From an uncultured beta proteobacterium (lineage in GTDB: Bacteria > Pseudomonadota > Gammaproteobacteria > Burkholderiales > Rhodocyclaceae), in NCBI GenBank assembly GCA_903959855.1, contig CAJBYR010000032.1, positions 1-42,536 of the forward strand: a DNA stretch of 42,536 bases, written 5' to 3'. Under the pieces are notes generated by a model that saw only the letters and a program-made list of their open reading frames with translations, was not told the origin of the DNA and did not search any database. A program made the position numbers and the translations under genes. Below are positions 9,371 through 19,636 of the stretch, piece after piece. Within the stretch, counting starts at the first letter, position 1. Each line of letters begins with the position of its first letter.

Positions 9371-10489
9371 ATGTCTGCGGCACGTATCGAGCTGACCGAC
9401 CAACAGGGCGGGCGCCTGGTTCGCCTCTCGGGGCGCTGGACGCTGGCAACCACGTCCTTGCGCGTCGCCGAACTGGCGGCCGATCTGGAACGTTCAGCGC
9501 AGGGCGACACTGCCTGGGACTGCACCGCGCTTGAAACCATCGACAGCGCCGGGGCGATGCTGCTCTGGCGTGCCTGGGGCAGAGCCTTCCCGCAGGTTTT
9601 GCTGATTCGCCCCGAGCACCGCCGAGTCTTCGAGCGCATCGATACCGCCGACCACGAGCCGCGACTGAAGCCGCCGCCGCTGTCGCCGCTGCATGGCGTG
9701 ATGGTGGTCGGTTCAGCCAGCATCGGGGGGATTCGCCACCTGCTGGATTTCATCGCCCTGGTGGGGCAGTTCGGCCTCAACCTGGCTCATGTGCTGCGCT
9801 TGCCCGCCGACCTGCCGCAACGCGAGATCTCGGCCAACCTGTACAAGAGCGGAGTGCGAGCCATGCCGGTCACGGCGCTGGTCGGTTTCCTGATCGGCGT
9901 GGTGCTTTCCTATCTTTCGGCGCTGCAGCTCAAGCAATTCGGCGCTGACATCTTCATCGTGAACATCATCGGGCTGGGCCTGGTGCGTGAGCTGGGCCCG
10001 GTTCTGGTGGCCGTTCTGGTCGCCGGACGGTCCGGGTCGGCAATGACGGCACAGCTTGGCGTGATGCGCGTCACCGAGGAGATCGACGCGCTGTCCACGA
10101 TGGGCGTGCAACAGGGGCTGCGCCTGATTTTTCCCAAAGTGGTTGCGCTGACCATCGCCATGCCCTTGCTTGTGCTCTGGGCAACCTCGATCGCGCTGGT
10201 AGGGGGCATGGTCTCGGCGCAGATGCAGCTTGATATTTCCTACGGCTTCTTTTTCCAGACGCTGCCGCGTGTGGTGCCGGCAGCCAACCTCTGGATCGGG
10301 CTGGCCAAGGGCGCGGTGTTCGGCATGTTCGTCGCGCTGGTGGCCTGCCATTTCGGCTTGCGGGTAAGGCCGAACACCGAAAGCCTGTCGTCGAACACCA
10401 CGGCGGCTGTGGTAACAGCCATCACCGTGGTGATCATCCTCGACGCCATATTTGCAATCGCCACGCGCGGCATCGGTTTGCCGGGGTAG
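9371..10489 (+). CDS. MlaE-family (YrbE) lipid ABC transporter permease with N-terminal STAS-like domain
   Basis: C-terminal MlaE region VRAMPVTALVGFLIGVVLSYLSALQLKQFGADIFIVNIIGLGLVRELGPVLVAVLVAGRSGSAMTAQLGVMRVTEEIDAL; N-terminal ~100 aa resembles STAS (LVRLSGRWTL...DCTALETIDSAGAMLLWRA). Confidence 0.92.
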   Translation: MSAARIELTDQQGGRLVRLSGRWTLATTSLRVAELAADLERSAQGDTAWDCTALETIDSAGAMLLWRAWGRAFPQVLLIRPEHRRVFERIDTADHEPRLKPPPLSPLHGVMVVGSASIGGIRHLLDFIALVGQFGLNLAHVLRLPADLPQREISANLYKSGVRAMPVTALVGFLIGVVLSYLSALQLKQFGADIFIVNIIGLGLVRELGPVLVAVLVAGRSGSAMTAQLGVMRVTEEIDALSTMGVQQGLRLIFPKVVALTIAMPLLVLWATSIALVGGMVSAQMQLDISYGFFFQTLPRVVPAANLWIGLAKGAVFGMFVALVACHFGLRVRPNTESLSSNTTAAVVTAITVVIILDAIFAIATRGIGLPG

Positions 10490-11269
10490 ATGAATACTCC
10501 CGTCATCCGGATTAAGGATCTGGCGACCCGTTTCGGCGAGGTTTGGATTCACAACGGACTCAACCTTGAAGTGGCGCGGGGCGAACTGGTATCCCTGGTC
10601 GGCGGTTCGGGTAGCGGCAAGACTACGCTGTTGCGTCAGGTGATCGGTCTGCTGCTGCCGAATCGAGGCAGCATCGAATTATTCGGCGAGCCCCTGTTCG
10701 GCGGTGGCGTCGCACGGGAGCGGGCGCTGCGCCAGCGTTTTGGCGTGTTGTTTCAGCATGGTGCGCTTTTTTCCGCGTTCAATGTCTTCGATAACATCGC
10801 CTTCCCGCTGCGCGAGCTCAAGCGCTACGACGAGGACGCCATTCATGACCTGGTGATGCTCAAACTATCCATGGTCGAGCTGCTTCCGCGTCACGGCCGC
10901 TTGATGCCTGCGGAGTTGTCCGGCGGCATGGTAAAGCGCGTTGCGCTGGCGCGAGCGCTGGCCCTGGAGCCGGAATTGCTGTTGCTCGATGAACCTACCG
11001 CCGGACTGGACCCGGATCGTTCCGACAGTTTTGTGCGCCTGATCCGCATGCTCTCGGAGGAACTGGGCCTGACGGTGATGCTGGTTACCCACGACCTCGA
11101 TACCCTGGCGGCATTGTCGACGCGGGTTGCCGTGCTGGCAGAGCAGCACATCCTCGCCTATGGCAGCACCGACGAGATCTTGCACATCGACCATCCCTTC
11201 ATTCGCAACTTTTTCCTTTCCGAGCGCAGCGTGCGCGCCCTGCAGAATTCCGGGCACGTGCCTGTCTAG
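10490..11269 (+). CDS. MlaF-like ABC transporter ATP-binding protein
   Basis: Walker A GGSGSGKTTLLRQ, signature LSGGMVKRVALARALALEPELLLLDEPTAGLDP; starts directly after the permease stop. Confidence 0.94.
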   Translation: MNTPVIRIKDLATRFGEVWIHNGLNLEVARGELVSLVGGSGSGKTTLLRQVIGLLLPNRGSIELFGEPLFGGGVARERALRQRFGVLFQHGALFSAFNVFDNIAFPLRELKRYDEDAIHDLVMLKLSMVELLPRHGRLMPAELSGGMVKRVALARALALEPELLLLDEPTAGLDPDRSDSFVRLIRMLSEELGLTVMLVTHDLDTLAALSTRVAVLAEQHILAYGSTDEILHIDHPFIRNFFLSERSVRALQNSGHVPV

Positions 11270-11281
11270 ACCGAGGCATAC

Positions 11282-12229
11282 ATGGAAAATCGAGCACATG
11301 CGCTGGCCGCCGGCATCTTCACCATACTGTTGGGTGTGGCGGCGGCGATCGCGATCTGGTGGCTGGGCCAATCCGATGATTCGACCACCAGCTACGTACT
11401 GGAGACCCGGCGCAACCTAACTGGCCTCAACGTCCAGGCCCAGGTGCGCTACCGCGGCATTCGTGCCGGCAAGGTGCGGGCCATCGAGCCTGATCCGGTC
11501 GATCACCGGGTGATCCTGGTGACGGTCGATATCGATAGTCGCTTCAAGCTGACTCGCGGCAGTACGGCGCAGCTTGGCTACCAGGGGGTGACTGGCCTGG
11601 CCTATGTCCTCATTGAGGACGACGGAAGCTCGGCAGAAATGCTGACCGGCACGGATGGCGAGCTCGCGCGCATTGCGATGAAGCCTTCCCTGTTCGATAC
11701 CCTGGGCGACAAAGCGGGTGACATCGTCAGCCAGATCAGCGCCGTGACGATCCGTCTCGGCAAGCTCCTCGATGACAGGAATGTGCAGAATCTGTCGCGT
11801 ACCATGGACAATCTGGCTACGGCGTCGGATGGTTTGCGCGAAATGCCCGCGGTACTGGCCTCGGTCAAGGAAGCGCTTTCCGACAAGAACATGCGCAGCC
11901 TGCGACAGATCCTCGGTCATGTTGAAGCGACGGCCGGAGAGGCCGCCCCGCTTGCCGTTGAAATGCGTGATCTGGTGAAGTCCATGGGCACGCTGGCGCG
12001 ACGCTTCGAACAAGTCGCCGGAAGCGCCGGCGACGAACTGACCGCGACCACCTTGCCGCGGGCGAACGCACTTATCGACGAGCTTTCCACCAGTTCCCGG
12101 CAGCTATCGCGGATTCTGGATGGCCTGGAAAGCAATCCGCAGATGCTGCTATTGGGCCGCGACGTGGCTGCGCCGGGGCCGGGCGAGGCGGGCTTTGTGG
12201 CGCCGGTGAAATCGGGAGGAACGAAATGA
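11282..12229 (+). CDS. MCE/MlaD domain substrate-binding protein
   Basis: N-terminal TM then a single MCE domain (ETRRNLTGLNVQAQVRYRGIRAGKVRAIEPDP...GSTAQLGYQGVTGLAYVLI). Confidence 0.92.
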   Translation: MENRAHALAAGIFTILLGVAAAIAIWWLGQSDDSTTSYVLETRRNLTGLNVQAQVRYRGIRAGKVRAIEPDPVDHRVILVTVDIDSRFKLTRGSTAQLGYQGVTGLAYVLIEDDGSSAEMLTGTDGELARIAMKPSLFDTLGDKAGDIVSQISAVTIRLGKLLDDRNVQNLSRTMDNLATASDGLREMPAVLASVKEALSDKNMRSLRQILGHVEATAGEAAPLAVEMRDLVKSMGTLARRFEQVAGSAGDELTATTLPRANALIDELSTSSRQLSRILDGLESNPQMLLLGRDVAAPGPGEAGFVAPVKSGGTK

Positions 12230-12825
12230 ACAAGCGTTTGCTGGCACTTCTGGTCGGCATGTTGTTGTCGGCATGCGGTGGCGGACTGCGAACGGCCGAG
12301 CCGATGCGCTACGACCTTGGCACGCCGGGCGGTAGTGTGACGTCCTCGCGCATGCCGCTCGGTGCGATCGATGTTGCGGCAGTTTCCTGGCTGTCGACGA
12401 GCGCCATGCACTTTCGTCTGAGCTACGCTGAGCCTTTGCGTCGCCAGTCCTTCACTGAAAGCCGTTGGGCAGCGCCGCCGGCGGAACTCCTGGAAAATTT
12501 CCTCAAACGTCGGCAATCCGGCGCTGGGGCGGCGGGTTCCGGCTGTCGCCTGCAACTGATGCTCGACGAATTCGAGCAGCGCTTCGATGAAGCGCAAAGC
12601 AGCCACATGGTGATCGAACTGCGGGCAGTCTTGTTACCGGTACGTGGCAGCGATATGCTGGCGAGGCGCGCTTTCCGCATCCAGCGGCCGGCATCGTCGG
12701 CCGACGCACGCGGCGGCGTCGCGGCGGCGAACGAAGCGGCGAAGGCCCTGGCCGAGGAACTTGCCACCTGGACCAATGAACTGGTGGGCGAACTGCCGGC
12801 AATTGTCGAGCGTTGCCGCGTCTGA
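12226..12825 (+). CDS. ABC-type transport auxiliary lipoprotein (PqiC/DUF330-like)
   Basis: Lipobox LLSAC in MNKRLLALLVGMLLSACGGG; ATGA overlap with the MCE gene; size and position typical of the PqiC-like family. Confidence 0.8.
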   Translation: MNKRLLALLVGMLLSACGGGLRTAEPMRYDLGTPGGSVTSSRMPLGAIDVAAVSWLSTSAMHFRLSYAEPLRRQSFTESRWAAPPAELLENFLKRRQSGAGAAGSGCRLQLMLDEFEQRFDEAQSSHMVIELRAVLLPVRGSDMLARRAFRIQRPASSADARGGVAAANEAAKALAEELATWTNELVGELPAIVERCRV

Positions 12826-12851
12826 ACAACAACACGTCGAGAGAGAACTCC

Positions 12852-14489
<1,638 letters not shown>

Positions 14490-14518
14490 ACATTCCGGAA
14501 ATCGCAAGGAGAAATGAT

Positions 14519-15316
14519 ATGAACGCAGTGCATGAAACCACATTGCCCATTCTGTTGCGCGACGAACGCGAGGGTGTCGTCACGCTGACGCTGAACCGCC
14601 CGTCCCAATTCAATTCGCTGTCCGAGGAAATGCTCACGGAACTGCAAGCGGCGCTCGACGCCGTCGCCGGCGATCCTGCGCTGCGTGCCGTGGTCATCGC
14701 CGGCGCCGGCAAGGCATTCTGCGCCGGGCACGACCTCAAACAGATGCGTGCCAACCACAGCAAGGCCTACATGCAAAAGCTGTTCAAGCAGTGCGGCAGG
14801 ATGATGATGTCGATCACCGAAATGCCGCAGCCGGTGATTGCCCGGGTACATGGCATCGCCACGGCCGCCGGCTGCCAACTGGTGGCGATGTGCGATCTGG
14901 CGGTCGCGGTCGAGGGTGCCAAGTTCGCCGTCTCCGGCATCAACCTCGGCCTCTTCTGTTCGACGCCCTCGGTGGCGCTGGGCCGCGCCATGGGGCGCAA
15001 GCAGGCCATGGAAATGCTGCTTACCGGCGAGTTCATCGATGCCGCCGAGGCGCAGCGACGTGGCTTGATCAATCGCGTGGTTCCCCTCGACCAGCTCGAT
15101 GCCGAGGTAAAAAAGTTAACCGATTCGATCTGCGCCAAATCTGCCGTGGCCGTCGGCATGGGCAAGCAGATGTTTTACAAGCAGCTTGAAATGGGGCTCG
15201 ACGGTGCCTACCAGCTGGCCTCGGAGACCATGGCCTGCAACATGATGGCCGAGGATGCCGGCGCCGGCATCGATGCCTTCATGGAAAAGCGCAAGCCGGA
15301 GTGGAAACATCGCTGA
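14519..15316 (+). CDS. Enoyl-CoA hydratase/isomerase (crotonase) family protein, ECHDC3-like
   Basis: Crotonase fold motifs LTLNRPSQFNSLSEEML, VIAGAGKAFCAGHDLKQM, RVHGIATAAGCQLVAMCDLAVA. Confidence 0.93.
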   Translation: MNAVHETTLPILLRDEREGVVTLTLNRPSQFNSLSEEMLTELQAALDAVAGDPALRAVVIAGAGKAFCAGHDLKQMRANHSKAYMQKLFKQCGRMMMSITEMPQPVIARVHGIATAAGCQLVAMCDLAVAVEGAKFAVSGINLGLFCSTPSVALGRAMGRKQAMEMLLTGEFIDAAEAQRRGLINRVVPLDQLDAEVKKLTDSICAKSAVAVGMGKQMFYKQLEMGLDGAYQLASETMACNMMAEDAGAGIDAFMEKRKPEWKHR

Positions 15317-15397
15317 AGCATCGCCATCGATGAGAGGCCTGCGCAGCAAGGCGGTGGAGCAAATTACGCTCTGCTCGCCACTGCCGATGCTGGCAGG

Positions 15398-18202
15398 ATG
15401 AAGCTCAGCGCGAAGGGCCAAGCGGCGCCGGAAACCTCTGATCGCCTGCTTGCGCTGATCGGGCAACTCGTCGCGGAGCTGCGGCCGGGGGCGAGCGTCC
15501 GGGCCGGGCTGGATAGCCGGCTCGACAAGGATCTCGGCCTTGACAGCCTGGCGCGAGTCGAGTTGATGGTGCGCATCGAGCGCGCCTTTGCTATCCAGTT
15601 AGATGCAGATTTGCTGGGCACGGCCGAGACGCCGCGCGATCTGCTCGCGGCAATTTCAGCCGGGGGTGGCGCAATGCTTGAGGTGTCGGCGCACCTAAGG
15701 CGCGAGGCGCTTGGCGGCATCGACGAGGAGGGCCCCGATGCTGCCATGAACCTTGTGGATATCCTGTTGTGGCATGTCGAACGTCATCCGGCGCGGCCGC
15801 ATGTGATGTTCCAGCGCAGCGCCACCGAAACGGTGAGCTTCACTTATGGCGAACTTCTGGCCAGCGCGCGGCAGGTCGCCGGCGGGCTGCGCCGGCGGGG
15901 CGTGCGCCCTGGCGATTTCGTAGCCCTGATGCTGCCTACCGGGCTCGAATTCTTCCAATCCTTCTATGGCATCCTGCTGGCGGGTGCCGTGCCGGTGCCG
16001 ATCTATCCGCCGACACGGCCCGGCCAGATCGAGGACCACCTGCGCCGCCAGGCGGCAATCCTCCAGAACTGCGAGGCCGTCGCCTTGCTGAGTTTTGATG
16101 CCGCGCGCGTTGTGGCCCACATTCTTTCCGGGCTGGTGCCCAGCCTGCGCCATGTCACCACCCCCGCGGAGTTGCGCGACGAGGGTGCCGCTGCCGTGGC
16201 GGCGGATGACCATCGCGGCGCCCCGGGCGAAATCGCCTTCCTGCAATACACCTCCGGATCGACCGGCAGCCCGAAGGGCGTGACGCTGGATCACGGTAAT
16301 TTGCTGGCCAATATTCGCGCCTGGGGGCAGTCTGTGGCGCTAACCCCGGCGGACGTCGTCGTCAGCTGGCTGCCGCTTTACCACGACATGGGCTTGATCG
16401 GCGCCTGGTTGGGCAGCCTCTACCACGCCTGCCCGCTGGTGCTGATGTCGCCGCTGGATTTTCTCAGCCGTCCGGACCGTTGGCTATGGGCCATCCACGA
16501 GCATCGCGGCACGGTGACTGCGGCGCCCAACTTTGCTTTCGAGCTTTGCCTGCGCCATGCCGATCCAAAGCGCCTTCAGGGGCTGGACCTGAGCTCCTGG
16601 CGCTATGCCGCCAATGGCGCCGAGCCGGTCGCTGCCGATACACTGGCCCGCTTCGCCGCCGCGTTCCGGCCTTACGGTTTTCACGCCGAAGCGCTGGCGC
16701 CGGTGTATGGCCTGGCCGAGTGTTCGGTCGGGCTGGCCGTCTCGCCACCCGGGCGTGGACCGCTCGTTGACCGTGTCCGACGTGATGCGCTGGCCGCCGG
16801 CGAGGCGGTTCCGGCGCCGGTCGACGACGACAATGCCCTGCGCCTGGTTGCCTGCGGCATTCCTTTGCCCGGACACGAAGTGCGCGTCGTCGATGAGCAC
16901 GGCGCTGTATTGCCGCAACGCCGCATCGGACGCATCGAGTTTCGCGGGCCCTCGGCGACTCGGGGCTACTACCGCAACGAAGTAGCCACGGCACGGCTGA
17001 TACGCGATGGCTGGCTGGATTCCGGCGACCTTGGCTATCTGGCGGACGGTGACGTAGTTATCACTGGCCGGCTCAAGGACATGATCATCCGTGGTGGCCG
17101 CAACCTGTATCCGTATGAACTGGAAGAAGCCGTGGGGGCGATTCCCGGCATACGCCGCGGCTGCGTTGCGGTGTTCGGCGCCGTGGCGGCGGGTGAGGGC
17201 ACCGAGAAACTGGTGGTTGTCGCCGAATGCCGCGAGCGCGACGAGTCCGTTCGCGAAGAACTGATTCGACGCATCAACGGGCAGACGGTCGATCTGCTCG
17301 GCACGCCGCCCGACGACGTGGTGCTGGCGCCGCCACATACGGTATTGAAAACCTCGAGCGGCAAGATCCGCCGGGCGGCGACTCGCGATGCCTATCTCGG
17401 CGGGAACCTTGGCCGGGCCGGGCGGCCGCCCTGGCGCCAGTTGCTGCGCCTTGCGCTGGCTGGGGGATTGCAGCGCCTCACGCGCGTTGGTGACCTTATG
17501 CATGGCGCCTATGCCTGGACCCTGTTCTTGCTGCTGATGCTGCCTGCGGTTGGTGGTGTGCTGGTACTGCCGACCGTCAGGCAGCGCTGGCGCTTTGCCG
17601 CAGCTCTGGCGCGACTTTGCGCATCGCTTGCGGGTATTCGCCTGGAAGTCGAAGGGCGAGAGCATCTTGGATCGAAACCAACCGTATTTGTCGCCAATCA
17701 CGCTAGTTACATCGATGCATTCATTTTGCTGGCGGTGCTGCCCGGTCCGGTGAGTTTTGTGGCCAAGCAGGAACTGGAAGGGCAGCCGCTGGTCGGGGTA
17801 GTCCTGCGCCGCCTGGGTACGTTCTTTGTTGAACGCTTTGATGTCCGGCAGGGCATCGAGGACTTACGCCGCTTCGGAGAAGCCGCAGGAGAATCGTCAT
17901 TGCTCTTTTTTCCGGAAGGCACCTTCACGCCGCGCCAGGGATTGCGCTCATTCCGCCTGGGAGCCTTTCAGCTTGCCGCCCGCATGGGCCGCAAGCTTAG
18001 CCCGATCGGTCTTTCCGGTACGCGCGAGGTGCTGCGGGATCAGACCTGGCTTCCACGTAGTGGCCGCGTGCGAATCGCGTTCGAGCTACCCATCGCCCCG
18101 CAAGGACAGGACTGGACAGCTGCGCTGCAGCTACGCGATGCATCCCGCATCGCCATACTGCGCCATTGTGGTGAGCACGACCTTGATTCCGGCAAACCAT
18201 GA
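15398..18202 (+). CDS. Trifunctional fusion: acyl carrier protein - fatty acyl-AMP ligase - 1-acylglycerol-3-phosphate acyltransferase (PlsC-like)
   Basis: N-terminal ACP with GLDSLARVEL (Ser50, codon 15545-15547); AMP ligase motifs LQYTSGSTGSPKGVTLDHGN, WLPLYHDMGLIG, GRLKDMIIRGGRNLYPYELE, KTSSGKIRRAATR; C-terminal acyltransferase motifs NHASYID and FFPEGTFTP. Confidence 0.93.
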   Translation: MKLSAKGQAAPETSDRLLALIGQLVAELRPGASVRAGLDSRLDKDLGLDSLARVELMVRIERAFAIQLDADLLGTAETPRDLLAAISAGGGAMLEVSAHLRREALGGIDEEGPDAAMNLVDILLWHVERHPARPHVMFQRSATETVSFTYGELLASARQVAGGLRRRGVRPGDFVALMLPTGLEFFQSFYGILLAGAVPVPIYPPTRPGQIEDHLRRQAAILQNCEAVALLSFDAARVVAHILSGLVPSLRHVTTPAELRDEGAAAVAADDHRGAPGEIAFLQYTSGSTGSPKGVTLDHGNLLANIRAWGQSVALTPADVVVSWLPLYHDMGLIGAWLGSLYHACPLVLMSPLDFLSRPDRWLWAIHEHRGTVTAAPNFAFELCLRHADPKRLQGLDLSSWRYAANGAEPVAADTLARFAAAFRPYGFHAEALAPVYGLAECSVGLAVSPPGRGPLVDRVRRDALAAGEAVPAPVDDDNALRLVACGIPLPGHEVRVVDEHGAVLPQRRIGRIEFRGPSATRGYYRNEVATARLIRDGWLDSGDLGYLADGDVVITGRLKDMIIRGGRNLYPYELEEAVGAIPGIRRGCVAVFGAVAAGEGTEKLVVVAECRERDESVREELIRRINGQTVDLLGTPPDDVVLAPPHTVLKTSSGKIRRAATRDAYLGGNLGRAGRPPWRQLLRLALAGGLQRLTRVGDLMHGAYAWTLFLLLMLPAVGGVLVLPTVRQRWRFAAALARLCASLAGIRLEVEGREHLGSKPTVFVANHASYIDAFILLAVLPGPVSFVAKQELEGQPLVGVVLRRLGTFFVERFDVRQGIEDLRRFGEAAGESSLLFFPEGTFTPRQGLRSFRLGAFQLAARMGRKLSPIGLSGTREVLRDQTWLPRSGRVRIAFELPIAPQGQDWTAALQLRDASRIAILRHCGEHDLDSGKP

Positions 18203-18289
18203 CGATGGTCGTGGTGGTCAATGAGTGTTCTCGCTGTATTGGCTGGAGCGGTGGGTACAATTCGACGCAACACGGGGGATGGAACGATC

Positions 18290-19606
18290 ATGGCTGAACG
18301 CGGTTCTGTGATGCACAGCTGGTGTGTCCAAAGCGATTGGAATGCGCCCACGGTGGTTGGCGGAGCGGGTGCCTGGTTCTGGGATGATCAAGGACGGCGC
18401 TACCTGGACATGAGCAGCCAGGCAGAGTGCTGCAACCTCGGTCATCAGCATCCGGGCGTGATTGCCGCAATCCGCGATCAGGCCGAAAAGCTCTGCTATA
18501 TCGCCAACGCGTGGGGTGCAAAGCCGCGCGCCGACCTTGCGGAACGCCTCTTGGAACGTGCCGGATTTGAAGGCGGTCGGGTCTTTTTCACCCTCGGTGG
18601 TGCCGACGCCAACGAGCACGCAGTCAAATTTGCGAGATGGGCGACTGGCCGTCCGCTGGGCAAGATCATCACGCGGTATCGTTCGTATCACGGAGCATCC
18701 AGCGGCGCCTTCACGCTTTCTGCCGATGCGCGAGGTCAGCATCAGCCCCCGGGGATGCTTAACGTGATTCATGCCTTGCCGCCATACTGCTATCGCTGTC
18801 CCTTCGGCCAGAACTATCCCTCCTGTGGCATGCGTTGCGCCGACCACGTCGGTGACCTGATCGACTGGGAGGGTCGGGATACCGTGTCAGCCGTGCTGAT
18901 GGAGCCCCATGCGGGGACCAACGGAATCGTCGCGCCGGAGGCCTATTGGCCGCGGTTGCGGGAAATGTGCAGCGATCGAGGCGTGTTGCTGATCGCCGAC
19001 GAGGTGATGAGCGGCTTTGGCCGGGTCGGTGAATGGTTCGCCTGGCAAAAGTATGGCGATGCCGGCAGGCCCGACCTGATGACGCTGGCCAAGGGGTTGA
19101 CGGGCGCGCACCTGCCGCTGGGTGCCGTGCTGGTATCGCGCAAGGTGTGCGAGCATCTGGATGACCGCATGCTTGACGCCGGCCTGACCTATTCCGGCCA
19201 TCCTCTTTCCTGTGCCGCCGGTGTTGCGGCAGTCGATGCCTATGCAACGGATGGCTTGATCGAGCGTGCCGGAGAACTGGGTGCTGCGCTTCGCGCCCGG
19301 CTCGAGGCCTTGCGCGTGCGCCACACATGTATCGGCGATGTTCGCGGTGACGGGCTGTTCCAGGTGCTGGAACTGGTTGCGGATCGTGTAAGCCGGCAAC
19401 CCCTGGTGCCCTGGGACGCATCGGGCGACAGCCCCGTTAAGCACCTGGTAAGCGATGCGAGGCAGCGGGGCGTTTGCTTTGCCGGGCGTGGCAACCTCCT
19501 GATACTTGCACCACCCTTGGTAATTTCGCGGGATGACCTTGATCGGGCGGTTGATCTGCTCGACGAGCTTCTCTCGGCATGCGATGCCGGAATGGCTAGT
19601 GCATAA
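18290..19606 (+). CDS. Class III PLP-dependent aminotransferase
   Basis: LGHQHPGVIAAI, YRSYHGASSGA, LLIADEVMSGFGRVGEWFAW, LAKGLTGAHLPLGAVLVS (PLP Lys), TYSGHPLSCAAGVAAV. Confidence 0.93.
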   Translation: MAERGSVMHSWCVQSDWNAPTVVGGAGAWFWDDQGRRYLDMSSQAECCNLGHQHPGVIAAIRDQAEKLCYIANAWGAKPRADLAERLLERAGFEGGRVFFTLGGADANEHAVKFARWATGRPLGKIITRYRSYHGASSGAFTLSADARGQHQPPGMLNVIHALPPYCYRCPFGQNYPSCGMRCADHVGDLIDWEGRDTVSAVLMEPHAGTNGIVAPEAYWPRLREMCSDRGVLLIADEVMSGFGRVGEWFAWQKYGDAGRPDLMTLAKGLTGAHLPLGAVLVSRKVCEHLDDRMLDAGLTYSGHPLSCAAGVAAVDAYATDGLIERAGELGAALRARLEALRVRHTCIGDVRGDGLFQVLELVADRVSRQPLVPWDASGDSPVKHLVSDARQRGVCFAGRGNLLILAPPLVISRDDLDRAVDLLDELLSACDAGMASA

Positions 19607-19636
19607 CAATTGTCCGAATTGTCGGAGGAAAGACAC

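Noticed and set aside
16484-17701. 405-aa minus-strand ORF
   Set aside because: Antisense to the ACP-FAAL-PlsC fusion; shadow ORF.
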